Assembly (NCBI GenBank): GCA_948567375.1
Contig: OX419757.1
Location: 48,853,665-48,917,664 of the forward strand
Direction of reading: 5' to 3'
From: Lunularia cruciata
Lineage: Eukaryota; Streptophyta; Marchantiopsida; Lunulariales; Lunulariaceae
Length of the DNA stretch: 64,000 nt
Shown: positions 12,131 through 22,756 of the stretch, piece after piece
Position numbering within the stretch: position 1 is the first letter of the stretch
Layout: every line of letters begins with the position of its first letter
Program-made: the position numbers and the translations under genes
Notes under the pieces: model-generated
Database searches by the model: none
Told to the model about the DNA's origin: nothing
The model's input: only the letters and a program-made list of their open reading frames with translations

Positions 12131-13047
12131 AAATTTGTCAACAAGATAGAGCTTTCTATGTCTCAAGGTAGACTAAAGGTTTGTGGTCTGTCTCCATTAC
12201 AAATGCCTTCTTGCCAAGATAGTGCTTCCAATTCTTGGTTGCAAGGACAATGGCCAACTCTTCTCGTTTGTTGGTGTGATAGTTATGTTCTACCAATTAT
12301 AGCTTTTGGGAGAAATGTGCAACCGGGTACCATCCATCACACCACTCTTATTGTAAGATTGGTCCTATTACTACACTTGATGAATCCATAGCCAACTTGA
12401 TTAGCCATCATAGGTCATACCATTTTAAGATTGATGAATGTAGTAATGAATCGTTCAATTCCTAAAAGGCCAAGTCTTGTATGGTTCCCCATATCCATTT
12501 CTTTCACTTGCCAAGAAGTGTTGTTAAAGGTTGTTGTGCAACCTTGGAGAAATCCTTGACAAATCAACAATAGAACCGTGTCAATCTTGAGAAAGTCTTG
12601 AGTTGAGTTTGGTCCTTTGGAGTGCTCCATCTCTAAATGACCTCTATTTTATCTATTAATACTTGGATAACTTTTGTTCTTACTCTATGCCCTAGAAAGT
12701 CTACTTTAGACTTGCCAAACTCACACTTTGAGATTTTGGATACACCTAATTTTGTCATTGAATCTAGAGAACTTCTTGTAGATGTTGCTTGTGTTCTATC
12801 ATTTTCCTACTATAGACAACAATGTCATGTAGGAAAATGATAACAAATTTATCCAAGTATGGAAAAAATATGTCATTCATCAAACTCATTAAACTGGCCA
12901 GTGTTTTGGTGAGGCCAAATAGCATCACCAGGTACTCAAAGTGTGCATACCTTGTTTGAAAGGCAGTTTTGTGGATGTCTTCCTTTGCAATCCGGATTTG
13001 ATTGTAACTGCTCCATAGGTTCAAGTTTGGTGAAGTGTCTTGCCCCA
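12131..13047 (-). pseudogene. E2 RNase H and C-terminal half of reverse transcriptase
   Basis: The minus-strand frame at 12764-13102 reads [20 protein letters not shown], then FEYLVMLFGLTKTLASLMSL and FVIIFLHDIVVYS. The catalytic FLDD is changed to FLHD. RNase H-like sequence follows toward 12130. Element E3 cuts the domain at 13047. The N-terminal half resumes at 18341. Confidence 0.75.
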
Positions 13048-13561
13048 TGTAATACAAGTAGCTAGACATATTACCTAGACGTGAAATTTGGCTTGATAAC
13101 ATCTAAAAGGATGTTGTATACAATGGGCTAGGAAGATTAGACAGAGGTGTCACCAAAAGAGTACTTCTACTCATAGGGCAGAAGCCAAAAATAGCTTGAA
13201 AACTTTAGTCAATTTTGCAGGCCTAAATGGATGAATTAGACCTTGAAATGAAAAGATTCCCAACCCTTAGGGAGAAAAGGTTTGCCTTTTCCCTAAAGAT
13301 TCCCTTTGGTCAAACCTGTTTGACCAACTAGATAGGACAAGGATTAACATGTCACCTATCCAAACAAGTATTCCAAGGATGGAGCTTGCTGATAGGTCAC
13401 CAATCCATGTATCTGATCTAAGGGTGGAGTTTCCTTTGAGGGGATACTCTTTGCTATATAATAAAGAAGATGCTCCTTTGGGGATCAAAGTATTGAGTGT
13501 GAAATTTGTGTTTTCTCCCTTGTATTTCTCTTGGAGAGTTCTCTTATCCTCAAGTATTACA
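13048..13561 (+). repeat. E3 5' LTR
   Basis: It runs from TGTAATACAAGTAGC to AAGTATTACA, 514 bases. It is shorter than the 3' LTR (590), mainly through loss of about 75 bases in the middle (compare 13255-13310 with 17960-18075). A TATA-like TATATAATAAAG lies at 13455-13466. Confidence 0.88.
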
Positions 13562-13562
13562 A

Positions 13563-13574
13563 TGGTATCAGAGT
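13563..13574 (+). other. E3 primer binding site
   Basis: TGGTATCAGAGT differs from the initiator-Met complement TGGTATCAGAGC only at the last base. It begins one base after the 5' LTR. Confidence 0.88.
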
Positions 13575-13692
13575 AGGTGTTTTAATCCAAGAGAGTGGAT
13601 CGTCTCTCTTAGAAGAACATGAGCTACTTGAACTAAGTAATTTGAGTGGAGAAAACATAGTGCAATTGCTAGACTTGGGAAATGTTTAGAGA

Positions 13693-13923
13693 GTGGATGG
13701 GATGGAGACACCGAGAGAACAATTTCCTATACCTAGCTTCCTATTCTTGAATGCATTCCACATCAAGATTATGTACATCCAATGTGAGCAAATAAGAGTA
13801 TCTATTTTTTATCACTTTGGAGCAAAATTCATGGATAGAGTGATGAATTCACCAAACCCAGTGATTCTAGCTGTGGTGGTATACAATAGACAGTGGGATT
13901 TGACAATCTACATTCTATTATGA
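13693..13923 (+). CDS. E3 leader ORF, part 1 (pre-gag, unknown function)
   Basis: A 76-codon frame from an ATG at 13693 to a stop at 13921-13923, lying between the primer site and gag. Conserved blocks are EQFPIPSFLFLNAFHIKIMY, QIRVSIFYHFGAKFMDRVMN and SPNPVILAVVVYNRQWDLTI. The same blocks occur in the leaders of E2 and E5 with many silent differences. Gypsy chromoviruses normally have only gag and pol, so this is an extra protein frame. I recognise no domain, signal peptide or membrane segment. Part 2 follows five bases later in another frame. Confidence 0.5.
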   Translation: MDGMETPREQFPIPSFLFLNAFHIKIMYIQCEQIRVSIFYHFGAKFMDRVMNSPNPVILAVVVYNRQWDLTIYILL

Positions 13924-13927
13924 TGTT

Positions 13928-14131
13928 ATGGATCTGAATGTACCAAATCCTCACCCTTTCTACATGCAAGTAGAAATCCATTATGTAGTTAGACCAAAAA
14001 TGATGTTTAGGGATTTTGTAGTCTACAATTTTGGTGAGGAATATTATCAACAAGTGATAGCCTCTAAGGTCCCAATGGTAGTCCCCATAGTTCATGCTAC
14101 CTCCCAAGTGATCATTCTGACCCTCTATTGA
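13928..14131 (+). CDS. E3 leader ORF, part 2 (pre-gag, unknown function)
   Basis: A 67-codon frame starting MDLNVPNPHPFYMQVEIHYV, with RPKMMFRDFVVYNFGEEYYQ and QVIASKVPMVVPIV. Over 36 codons compared by eye with E5, about eleven codon differences are silent and four change the residue, which suggests past selection on the protein. Parts 1 and 2 may be one protein split by a frameshift or two overlapping frames. Gag begins about 57 bases downstream. Confidence 0.55.
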   Translation: MDLNVPNPHPFYMQVEIHYVVRPKMMFRDFVVYNFGEEYYQQVIASKVPMVVPIVHATSQVIILTLY

Positions 14132-14187
14132 AGTAGGAAGTAGCAATTGAACATTGGTTATGTGTAGGAATCACAAATCCGCAGCTG

Positions 14188-14850
14188 CATGAGTTGATGT
14201 AAGGAATGCAAGGGATGTTGAACAAGTTTCAGGAGATAAAGATGACCATGGAAGAATTACAAAATCAAATATATATTGTCAAGAATGATCAAGTAATGCA
14301 AGAAGGGGACTCATCTCAACAACCACCACCAGTGATCAAAGTACTTGGAGAATTATGCATGCCAATGATACCAATTCCAATCAATAACCAAGCCACATTG
14401 TTACTAAAAATAAAAAGACATGCAACATCAAGCCTTACAAGGGACGGCGTTCCATGGGAGTAGTGAAAAATTAGATTTCAAGAATGCATTGATACCTTTG
14501 ATTGTTCATAATGAGATCATTGATGATTCTGCAAGTGTGTTTGCGTGTGAGTACTTGATGGATAAAGCCCTCACATGGTATGACGCTTGGGAAGAATCAT
14601 TACTAGTAGAAGGAAGAGAGGTCACTTGGACAACCATGCAAGAAGGGCTACTCAAGAATTTCCAATTTGTGGATTCCATGCAAATAGCCCAAACTAGACT
14701 CTTGAGGTTGAAGCAAAAGAACAACATACAAGAGTATGTGGAGGCATTTTTGGATCTACAAGTTGCGACAACTGATATGAGTCTAGCCAAAGCTCTTCAA
14801 AATTTCAAGAGAGGATTGAGTCATTACCTAGAAAGGTAATACTCTCTGTA
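14188..14850 (+). pseudogene. E3 gag, frameshifted and truncated
   Basis: The frame at 14206-14463 reads MQGMLNKFQEIKMTMEELQN. The frame at 14420-14839 reads FACEYLMDKALTWYDAWEES and LLKNFQFVDSMQIAQTRLLR. They overlap in different frames, so at least one indel lies near 14430-14460. The sequence ends FKRGLSHYLER and then jumps to protease C-terminal sequence, losing the zinc knuckle. Confidence 0.8.
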
Positions 14851-14884
14851 GGAGGTTATTAAGAAGCAATCAAGTAGCAAAAGA

Positions 14885-15223
14885 TACAACTAGCTTGTTA
14901 TGATGCAATCTTAAGTATGCCATGGATGGAGCACTACAAACTCACAATGGATTGGAGAAAGAAAGTAGTGAAAACTAGTCAATGGAAGATCTTTGGGGTT
15001 AAAGGAAGATCACAAAGGAAAGAGTTGTCTTTGTATGTCATAAGGACCACATCTTTTATTAAGACAAATAGATGTTTCATGGGTTTAATAAGAGAAGTCT
15101 AGAGTGCACAACACAATGGACAAATTCCTGAGAAATTGAAAAATGTGCTCAATGAGTTCCAAGATGTCTTTCTGGGATGAATTACTCATAGGTTTACCAC
15201 CAAAAAGGAGAGTAGATCACAAA
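14885..15223 (+). pseudogene. E3 protease C-terminus and linker
   Basis: Reads QLACYDAILSMPWMEHYKLT, MDWRKKVVKTSQWKIFGVKG and NRCFMGLIREV (14917-15102). The D-[ST/P]-G catalytic site seen in E2 and E5 is absent because of the deletion upstream. Confidence 0.7.
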
Positions 15224-15224
15224 A

Positions 15225-16260
15225 TTGAGATACTTTTTGGAAAGACAACTCCTTGTAAGGCCCCATATTGACTATCACCTCATGAGTTGGAGGAGTGTAA
15301 GGCTCAAATCGTGGATGTTGCATAAGGGGTTTATCCAACCCAATGTATCACTATATGAGGCTTATGTATTTTTTGTGAAGAAAGACAAAACAATGCATAT
15401 GTGCATTGACTACCAAGGACTGAATCAACAAACAATGAAGAAAAAATATCTATTACCTTGCATGGATGACTTTTTTGTTCAACTCAATGGGGCAATGCAC
15501 TTCACCAAACTTGATTTGCGGAGTAGTTACAACCAAATCAGAATTGCGGAAGAAGATATACACAAAATTGCCTTTCAAACAAGGTATGGTCACTTTGAGC
15601 ACTTGGTGATGCCATTTGGCCTCACCAACGCTCTTTCATTTTCATGAGTTTGATGAATGACATACTTCATCCGTACTTGGATAAATCTGTCATCATTTTT
15701 CTTGATAACATCTTAGTCTACAATAGGACTGATAGAGCACAAGCAATATCTACAAGAAGTCCTCCAAATTTTGTGACAAAATCAATTGTGTACCAAAATC
15801 TCAAAGTGTGAGTTTGGAAAATCTGAAGTAGACTATTTAGGGCATAAAATAAGTGCAAAAGGTATCCAAGTGTTAATAGATAAAATACATGTAATTAAAA
15901 AATGGAATGCTCTGGAAGATTAGACTCAACTCAAGAGTTTCTTGGGATTGACAAGGTTTTATCATCTGTTTGTCAAGGATTTCTCCAAAATTGCACAACC
16001 TCTTACATCACTATTGGGCAAGTGGAAGAAGTGGATATTGGGAAAATTACAAGAATTGGCCTTTCAAGGAAAGATACATTACTACATGCACCAATCTTGA
16101 AATGGTATGACCCAAAACGTCCAATCAAGATGGCTATAGGTACATCATGTGTAGCAATAGGAGCAATCCTACAACAAGAATGGTAGGGTGGATGGCATCC
16201 AATTGCATATTTCTCTTGTATGTTGTTACAAATAGAATGTAATTGTCAAGCAATGCAAAC
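15225..16260 (+). pseudogene. E3 reverse transcriptase and partial RNase H
   Basis: The frame at 15225-15647 has [40 protein letters not shown] and [13 protein letters not shown]. The following catalytic region is shifted and reads VIIFLDNILVYN (FLDD changed to FLDN). Frames continue to 16186. The RNase H C-terminus is lost: near 16215 the sequence passes from AYFS directly to the integrase N-terminal region. Confidence 0.78.
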
Positions 16261-17750
16261 AATGTGGTGGTGGAAGTCAAGATGAACCCTAAATTTTGGC
16301 CCAAGATTCTTGTTGCTACAAAAACTGATCCATAGATTGTATGGTGCTCAATCATCCAAAGGCATCACAGCACCCAAGGACTCAACTTTTGGGACAATAG
16401 GTTATGGATCATGGAGGACACAATCTAAGAACCACCATCCTAGCAGAATGTCATGATTCTGCCATTACATGTCATGTTGGAATGGACAAGACCTTGGATG
16501 CGGTCAAACTCCATTACTATTGCCCAATATGAGCAACAATGTGATAGAATATGTTTGGAGCTGCCTGCTTTGTCAAAAAAATAAGCCTTCCAATCAAGCT
16601 CCCACAGGACTCCTCCAACCTCTCCCCACTCCTACAAAATGTTGGGAACATGTAAGCATGGATCTGGTTTGTGGATTGCCCAAAGCCACCTCTGGGTTTG
16701 ACTCTATTGTAGTCTTTGTCAATTGACTCAGAAAAATGATTCATGTGAATCCTACCACCAAGGATGGACTGCACCACAACTAGCTCAATTGTACTTAAAT
16801 GCAGTCTTTTCCCATCATGGCTTGTCTCAAGTGCTCATCATGGATAGAGGTACTCAATTCACTAGTTTCTTTTGGAGAACACTCTTTGGGTTCTTCAAAA
16901 CTAAATTGGCCATATCCATAGCTTACCATCCATAGACTAATGGAAAACAGAGAGGGGAAATTTCACTATTAAGGACATGCTTCAGAGCTTTACTTTGGAT
17001 GAGCAAGAGAGTTAGGACACCTTATTCCCATTGGTGGAATTTGCTTCCAATAATTTAGTGAATGCCTCCATACAAGTCACATTGTTCTTCCTCATGTATG
17101 AAGAACATCCTTTCACACCTTCAAGCTTGATGGAGGTCCATTTGGCTGCTACCAAGGTTGACGTTGCCAACATTTTTGTTTCTAGAATCCAACAAGGTGT
17201 GGAGAATACCAAGCACAGGTTGTAGATCACTCAAAATTGGCAAAAGCAATATGCATATGCACATTGCCAACACATGGAGTCCAATGTGGGAGATCAAGTT
17301 TGGGTGCCAACCACCAACCTCAAGTTAGTTGATCCTCACAAGCTCAAACCTCATTTTATTGGACCTTTCTCCATCCTTCGTTGCATTGGCATTATGGCCT
17401 ATCACCTTGAGCTACCACCACATATGAAGATCCACCCGGTGTTTCATGTTTCCTTATTATGCCAATATGCTCTCTGGTTGCCCCACTTCTCTTCCATCCA
17501 AGAAATTCAACCTTATCCAATACTTGTTGATGAGGTGAAGGAGTATGAGGTCAAACTCATTCTCCATAAATGCATCAGTAGTACTCGCTATCCACATGGG
17601 GAATATCTGGTCCATTGGAAAGGGTACCCACTATATGAGGCAACATGGGAGCCAACAACTAACTTGACCCATGCACAAATGTTAGTTCAATCTTTTGAGC
17701 AACAACTTTGCAATGAGGATGTTGCATCTTCAAAGGGGGAAGATCTATAA
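16261..17750 (+). pseudogene. E3 integrase and chromodomain
   Basis: The zinc-binding Cys pair is in YVWSCLLCQKNKPSNQAPTG (about 16550-16610). The core frame has HVSMDLVCGLP and then stops at 16725. The C-terminal frame 17274-17750 is open: NVGDQVWVPTTNLKLVDPHK, a GPF/Y motif (HFIGPFSILRCIG) and a chromodomain (EYEVKLILHKC to EYLVHWKGYPLYEATWEP, about 17540-17660). Stops near 16725, 16935 and 17225 disable it. Confidence 0.8.
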
Positions 17751-18335
17751 TACAGGTAGCAAGACATATTATTTGGAGGTGAAAATTGGCTTGGTAATAT
17801 CTAGAAAGATATTGTGTACAATGGGCTAGGAAGACTAGAGAGAATTTTCACCAAAAGAGTACTTCTACTAATAGGGTAGAAGAAGCCAAAAATAGCTTGA
17901 AAACTTTAGAGCCAATTTTGGAGGCATAAATGGATGAATTAGATCTCAAAATGGAAAAATTCCTCTCCTGAGAAGATAAAGGCTTGCCTTCTCCATCCTA
18001 TGTATTGTCTCATTGAGATCTTTCCAACAATACCTTACCCATGTAATTCTAGGCTCCTTATAGGAAGATTCCCTTCAATCAAACCAGTTTGATCAACAAT
18101 ATAAGACAAGGATTGACATATCACCCATCCAAACAACTAATCCAAGGATAGAGCTTGTTTATAGGTCATCAATCCATGTATCTGATCCAAAGGTAGAGCT
18201 TTCTTTGAGAGGATACTCTTTGCTATATAATAAAGAAAAGGTGCTCCTTTGGGGCATCAAAGTATTGAGTTTGAAGCTTGTGTTTTTCTCTCTTGTATAT
18301 CTCTTAGACAGTTCTCTTGTCCTTGGAATATTACA
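17746..18335 (+). repeat. E3 3' LTR
   Basis: It starts TATAATACAGGTAGC (TG changed to TA) and ends GGAATATTACA. A purine tract, AAAGGGGGAAGATC at 17732-17745, precedes it. It has one copy of the internal 155-base module. Confidence 0.88.
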
Positions 18336-18340
18336 CCCCA

Positions 18341-18765
18341 TTTAGTTGATTGAACAGGTCATCCATGCCGGGTAAGGGGTATTTATTCTTCACCATTTGT
18401 TGATTTAGACCACGATAGTCAATGCACATGCGTATTGTACCATCCTTTTTCTTCACAAACAAGAATGGAGCTCCATATGGTGATACATTGGGTTGGATAA
18501 ACCCTTTTTGTAGCATATCCTCAATTTGAGCCTTACACTCCTCCAACTCAAAAGGTGATAGACAATATGGGGCCTTACAAGGAGGTATCTTCCCAAGAAT
18601 TATCTCAATTTTGTGATCTAATCTCCTTTTTGGTAGTAATCTTGAGGGTAGGTTGTCTAAGAAGACATCTTGAAACTGATTGACCACATCTTTCAATTTC
18701 TTAAGAAATTTTCCATCAAGTTGTGCACTCAGACTACTCTTATTATGTCCATGAAACATCTATCT
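18341..18765 (-). pseudogene. E2 N-terminal reverse transcriptase segment
   Basis: The minus-strand frame at 18331-18759 reads [59 protein letters not shown] and [20 protein letters not shown]. It stops at the E3 junction, and the plus-strand CCCCA at 18336-18340 is the duplicated target. It is unusually open compared with the rest of E2. Confidence 0.8.
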
Positions 18766-18829
18766 GTCTTACAAATAGTTGTTGTCCCTATGACATAAAG
18801 AGGTAATTCTTGCTTGTGTGGTCTCTCAC

Positions 18830-19243
18830 TGTAAAAGACCGAAACCAAGGAGAGAAATAGGAGAATGAAAACTCACATTGGGACACTTGAATGAGGGAAA
18901 ACTCCAAATGCCTAGCATGAGCTTCGGCCTTGGTATTTATAGGTAGCATACAAGACTCTTGAAGCTTCTCAAGAAGCTTCCTTGAGCCGCTTTCTTGGAG
19001 TGCAAGCCAAGTTAACTAGGAAGCTTCTCAAGAAGCTTCCTTCTAGAAGCCGCCTACTTGGCATGCAAGCTAAGCTAGTTAGAAGCTTCTAGAAGCTTCC
19101 TTCTAGAAGCTACCTACTTAGGGCGCAAGTTAACTAGTTTCTAAGAAGCTTCTTAGATGCTTCTAGAATATTCTAGGCTATTTTGTCTTATTCTCTACTT
19201 CGTAAGCCCGACTAACTTCGTCTCTAAACTCCATATTGTTACA
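18830..19243 (-). repeat. Family B solo LTR S1
   Basis: It runs from TGTAAAAGACCGAAACC to CATATTGTTACA, 414 bases, with an exact target duplication CTCAC at 18825-18829 and 19244-19248. No internal region accompanies it, so recombination between two LTRs removed the element. It interrupts the E2 protease region and is therefore younger than E2. Confidence 0.92.
18934..19173 (-). promoter_or_regulatory. S1 TATA box with heat-shock-element-like array
   Basis: In the sense (minus) direction, GAA/TTC pentamer arrays lead to TATAAATA (complement at 18934-18941). The best elements are TTCTAGAATATTC at 19161-19173 and GAAGCTTCTAGAAGCTTC at 19082-19099; both fit nGAAnnTTCn repeats exactly. More pairs lie at 18961-18978 and 19021-19048. 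HSF trimers bind such repeats. Function is inferred from sequence only. Confidence 0.55.
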
Positions 19244-20299
19244 CTCACAATGATATCAACCCCAATGATCTTCCATTAGTGAGTTCTCACTACTTCCTTC
19301 CTCTGATCAACCATGGGGTTATAGTGCTCTATCTATGGCATACCTAAGATTGTATCATAACAAGCTAACTATATCACTTGCCACTCAATTTCTTCTTGAT
19401 ATCACTTATAGAGAGTGCTACATTTCTAGGTAATGATTCAATCCTCTCTATTTGCCCATTAGGTAATTCTACTTCTTCATTCTCATCCTTCTTTAGATCC
19501 ATCCCGAACCTTATTGCAACAGAGTGAGACAAGAAGTTCTTTGTTGCTCTAGGGTCTATCAACACTCTCACTTGATTGTCTTCTAGGATTCCATTTACAA
19601 TAAAGAAATTTTATCTCACTTATCTAAGTGGTTCTTCACCATTTTCTAGTTCATTCAAGAAAGACTTAAGCTTCTTGCTCTTGTGACTAATTCATTTAGT
19701 GATCTCTTTTCTATTGTATATCTTGCTCTAGGTAGTACCAATTTTCTAACTTGATCTATTATGCATGTATTCATGCTAGAGCTCATTACTCACAAATCCA
19801 GTTTCATATTGTTTGGAAACAAGATCAAAGCTAGAATATCTTCATAGCCATTGATTCTTTGATGCAAATTTGAAAATTTTGGATTATGATTCTACACCCA
19901 TATATGCACATCATTTTATCATGGTGATTTTAGCATCTTAGATGAAGCATGTTCATAGGTGGGTTTTCCATGCTACTTGCATGCTACTTCTTTCCAACTA
20001 GGAGTTTCAAGTGAGCTTGAATTTGGCAATTAGGGGTCAAAGTGATGTGTTTTGCAATTCAATTCTTGGTGAGAATCCATGTATATATACACAAATTGAA
20101 TGTAGGGTGTGGAAACCAAAAAGTCTCCTTGTGTGGAATTGAAACCATAGAACTAAAAACAAAAAAACCACCAAAGCCCAACATAACTCCCACCTAGTGC
20201 TCTTAGTTTGTCTTCCTCACTCTCTCCGCACTTGCCCTCTTCCTTTCCCTTATTTTTTACTTCTCTATTGAGCCAGTAAGGCCTCAAGGTACATTTACT

Positions 20300-22131
20300 G
20301 GCAATCTTCATTTCCCAATGTGATTGCCACCTCTTCCTCTTCAATTCATCTCTCCATGTTGTTCAAAGATTGCTTCTATGGAGGCCAAGGGCCTTTAGGA
20401 AGTCTAGTACGGCAATTGATGGCTAGGTGCCCAACTTGGCCACAATTGTAACAACAATGTTGTTCTACTCAAGTCTCTTCTCCCCATGGGACCCCATCTC
20501 TTCTTCCTTTAAGCCGTTCTTATTCTCCTTGGAGCAGTTGTGCTCCTCATTCTCAAAATCAAATGTTGCCTAATTTCATAAGGATTGGTCCACCAAAGTA
20601 TTGTGTTTTGGCCTGACAATATTGAGCCAAGACTACCCCTTCACCTCCTCCAAACACCCTTGCTATTCTCTGAGCACAAGCAATGGCTTCAAAAACCATA
20701 GGAGGGTTTTGTATCATTACTTCTTGGCAAATTTACTCCTTTAACCTTCATTTGAAATTATCTAGAGCTTCTATTGGACTCATGTTGGTTATTGCAACCT
20801 GTAGATTAAGGAATGCCTCCACATACTCTTGTACACTATTATTTTGCTTCAACTCCCATAGTTGGGTGTAGGTCATCTACACAAAATCCACAGATTGGAA
20901 TTTCTTCAATAGGCCTTCTTGCATGGCGTCCAAGTGACCTCTCTTCCTTCTATCAACATTGATCATTCTCAAGCATTGTACCATGTGAGGGCTTTATCAG
21001 TCAAGTACCCACATGCAAACATGCCTATGGAATGATCAATGATTTCAATGGTGAACAATCAAAAGTATTGATTCATTCTTGAAATCCAATTCTCCACTAC
21101 TCCCATGGATCATTGTCCCTTGTAAGACTCTATATTGCATGTCCTCTTCATCCATAGTAACAATGTGACCTCACTATAGACCGGGGTCAATGTCATTGGC
21201 ATGTGTAATACTCCAAAGACAAGAGAAGAGAGAAAACACCGATTGCACACTCAAACATTCGATGCCCCAAAGGAGCACCTTCTCTTTATTATATAAACAA
21301 AGAGGATCTCCTCCAAGGAAGCTCCGCCATAGGATTAGGGACACAGATAGGTGACATGTCAACAAGCTCCACCCTTGGATTACTTACACAGATAGGTGGA
21401 CATGTATGGTCTAGGTCCTATCTGGTTGGTCAAACAAGCTTTGACCGGAGGGAATCTTTTAGGGAATCTTCTTGTAGGAATCTCAGAATCACGTGAGTAA
21501 GGTACCGTTGGAAAGCTCTTGACGAGACAAAGCAAGGGGAAGGAAGGCCAACCTTTCCTCTTTTGTGGGGGAATCTGCACATTTTTTAGGCCTAATTAAT
21601 CTGTTTAGGCCTTTGAAATTGCCTTCAAAAATTTCAAGCATATTTCGGTTCCTACTCTATTAGTAGAAGTCCCCTTTTGGTGATACCTCTTTCTGATCTG
21701 TTTAGTCCATCATGTGTAACATCCTACTAGATGTTACCAAACCAATTCTCACCTTTAAATCATATGTCTAGCTATTGGTTCTAAGGTTCTCAAGTCTATT
21801 TCAATTTTTTCCCTATTAGTAGAAGTACTCTTTTGGTGATACTTCTATCTTATCTATTTTGACCATCATGTATAACATCATTCTAGATGTTACCAAACTG
21901 AATTTCACATCTAGATCATATTGCTAGCTCTTGGTATTACAACATGAGTGACTCTCCATGTACTTCAATTGCAGGTTTTGGGTTTTGGGACGACTTCCTT
22001 TCATGTATTACTTGATTATTCTTGAAAGTATGTACTTAAATCTGCAACACTTCCATGGTCATCTTGATCTCTCAAAACTCATTCAACATCCCTTGCATTC
22101 CTTGCATCAACTCTTGCAATTATAGATCCAT
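20300..22131 (-). pseudogene. E2 gag remnant, interrupted by S2
   Basis: The likely start codon is at 22131-22129 by comparison with E5. The CCHC zinc knuckle is still readable near 20398-20455 (CYNCGQVGHLAINC, C-x2-C-x4-H-x4-C). The SVEALDNFKRGL-like capsid region lies near 20690-20900 in broken frames. Solo LTR S2 sits at 21204-21941 within the coding region. Confidence 0.65.
21204..21941 (-). repeat. Family A solo LTR S2
   Basis: It runs from TGTAATACTCCAAAGAC to TTGGTATTACA, 738 bases, in the gag region of E2. The flanking duplication GCATG (21199-21203) and ACATG (21942-21946) differs at one base. It has two copies of the 155-base module but not the duplicated terminus of E5. It is closely related to the E5 LTRs. 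Confidence 0.88.
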
Positions 22132-22194
22132 GATTCCTACACAACAATTGCTCAGTTGCTCCTTCCTACTTCAATAGAGGGCTAATATGATCAC

Positions 22195-22640
22195 TCAAGA
22201 AGAGGTATAGACTATTGAGACCACCATTGGAACTTCTCCAATGGTGGTCCCAACTTTAGATGCTATCACTTGTTGATAATATTCCTCACCAAAATTGTGA
22301 ACTACAAAATCCCTAAATATTCCTTTTGGTCTAACCACATAACAGATTTCTACTTGAGTTTTATAAGGAAGAGGATTTGGTATATTCAAATACATCACAA
22401 AATAATGTAGATTTTCAAGCCTCACTCCCTATTTAAACCACCACAAGCAAAATCACCATGTTTGGTGAATTCATCACTATATCCATGAACTCTGCTTTGA
22501 AATGGAAAACAATATATACTCTCACTTGCTCATACTAGATGTACATAATCTTGATATGGAATGGATTCAAGAATGGAAAGCAAGCTGCTGGATATTGTTC
22601 TCCCGGAGCCTCCATCCCATCATCTCTCTAACATTCTCCT
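22195..22640 (-). pseudogene. E2 leader reading frame (pre-gag)
   Basis: Between the primer site and gag, two conserved blocks read on the minus strand. One near 22440-22640 has FHIKIMYI, MDIVMNSPNMVILLVVV. One at 22195-22425 has PNPLPYKTQVEICYVVRPKG, FRDFVVHNFGEEYYQQVIAS. Both match E3 and E5 leaders. Their role is unknown. The second block carries a short in-frame insertion (GTTIGE) before VPMVVSIV. Confidence 0.55.
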
Positions 22641-22743
22641 AATCTATCAATTGCACTATAATCTCTCTCCTCAAAAATTATTCAGTCTCAATAGCCCATG
22701 TTCTTCCAAGAGGAGTGATCCACTCTCTTGGATTGAAACATCT

Positions 22744-22755
22744 GCTCTGATACCA
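22744..22755 (-). other. E2 primer binding site
   Basis: The plus strand reads GCTCTGATACCA, the complement of TGGTATCAGAGC, the usual initiator-Met tRNA primer site of plant gypsy elements. One base separates it from the LTR. Confidence 0.85.
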
Positions 22756-22756
22756 T

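Larger units (their letters stand above)
13048..18335 (+). mobile_element. Family A Ty3/gypsy element E3, nested in E2
   Basis: Plus-strand element with both LTRs, inserted in the reverse transcriptase of E2. The target duplication is exact: CCCCA at 13043-13047 and 18336-18340. It is internally deleted. The gag CCHC knuckle and the protease active site are missing (about 0.7 kb lost near 14850-14885), and so is part of RNase H (near 16205-16260). Remaining genes have frameshifts. It could not move by itself. Confidence 0.92.
18766..19630 (-). pseudogene. E2 protease remnant, interrupted by S1
   Basis: The minus-strand frame 19374-19571 reads RVLIDPRATKNFLSHSVAIR, corresponding to the DPGA protease active site of E5 (here D-P-R-A). 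The region after it is broken at 19248/18829 by solo LTR S1 and continues to the reverse transcriptase. Confidence 0.7.

Noticed and set aside
18961-19110. Repeated GAAGCTTC blocks considered as a CRISPR-like array or satellite
   Set aside because: They lie within family B LTRs, have no regular spacer length, and fit heat-shock-element repeats better.
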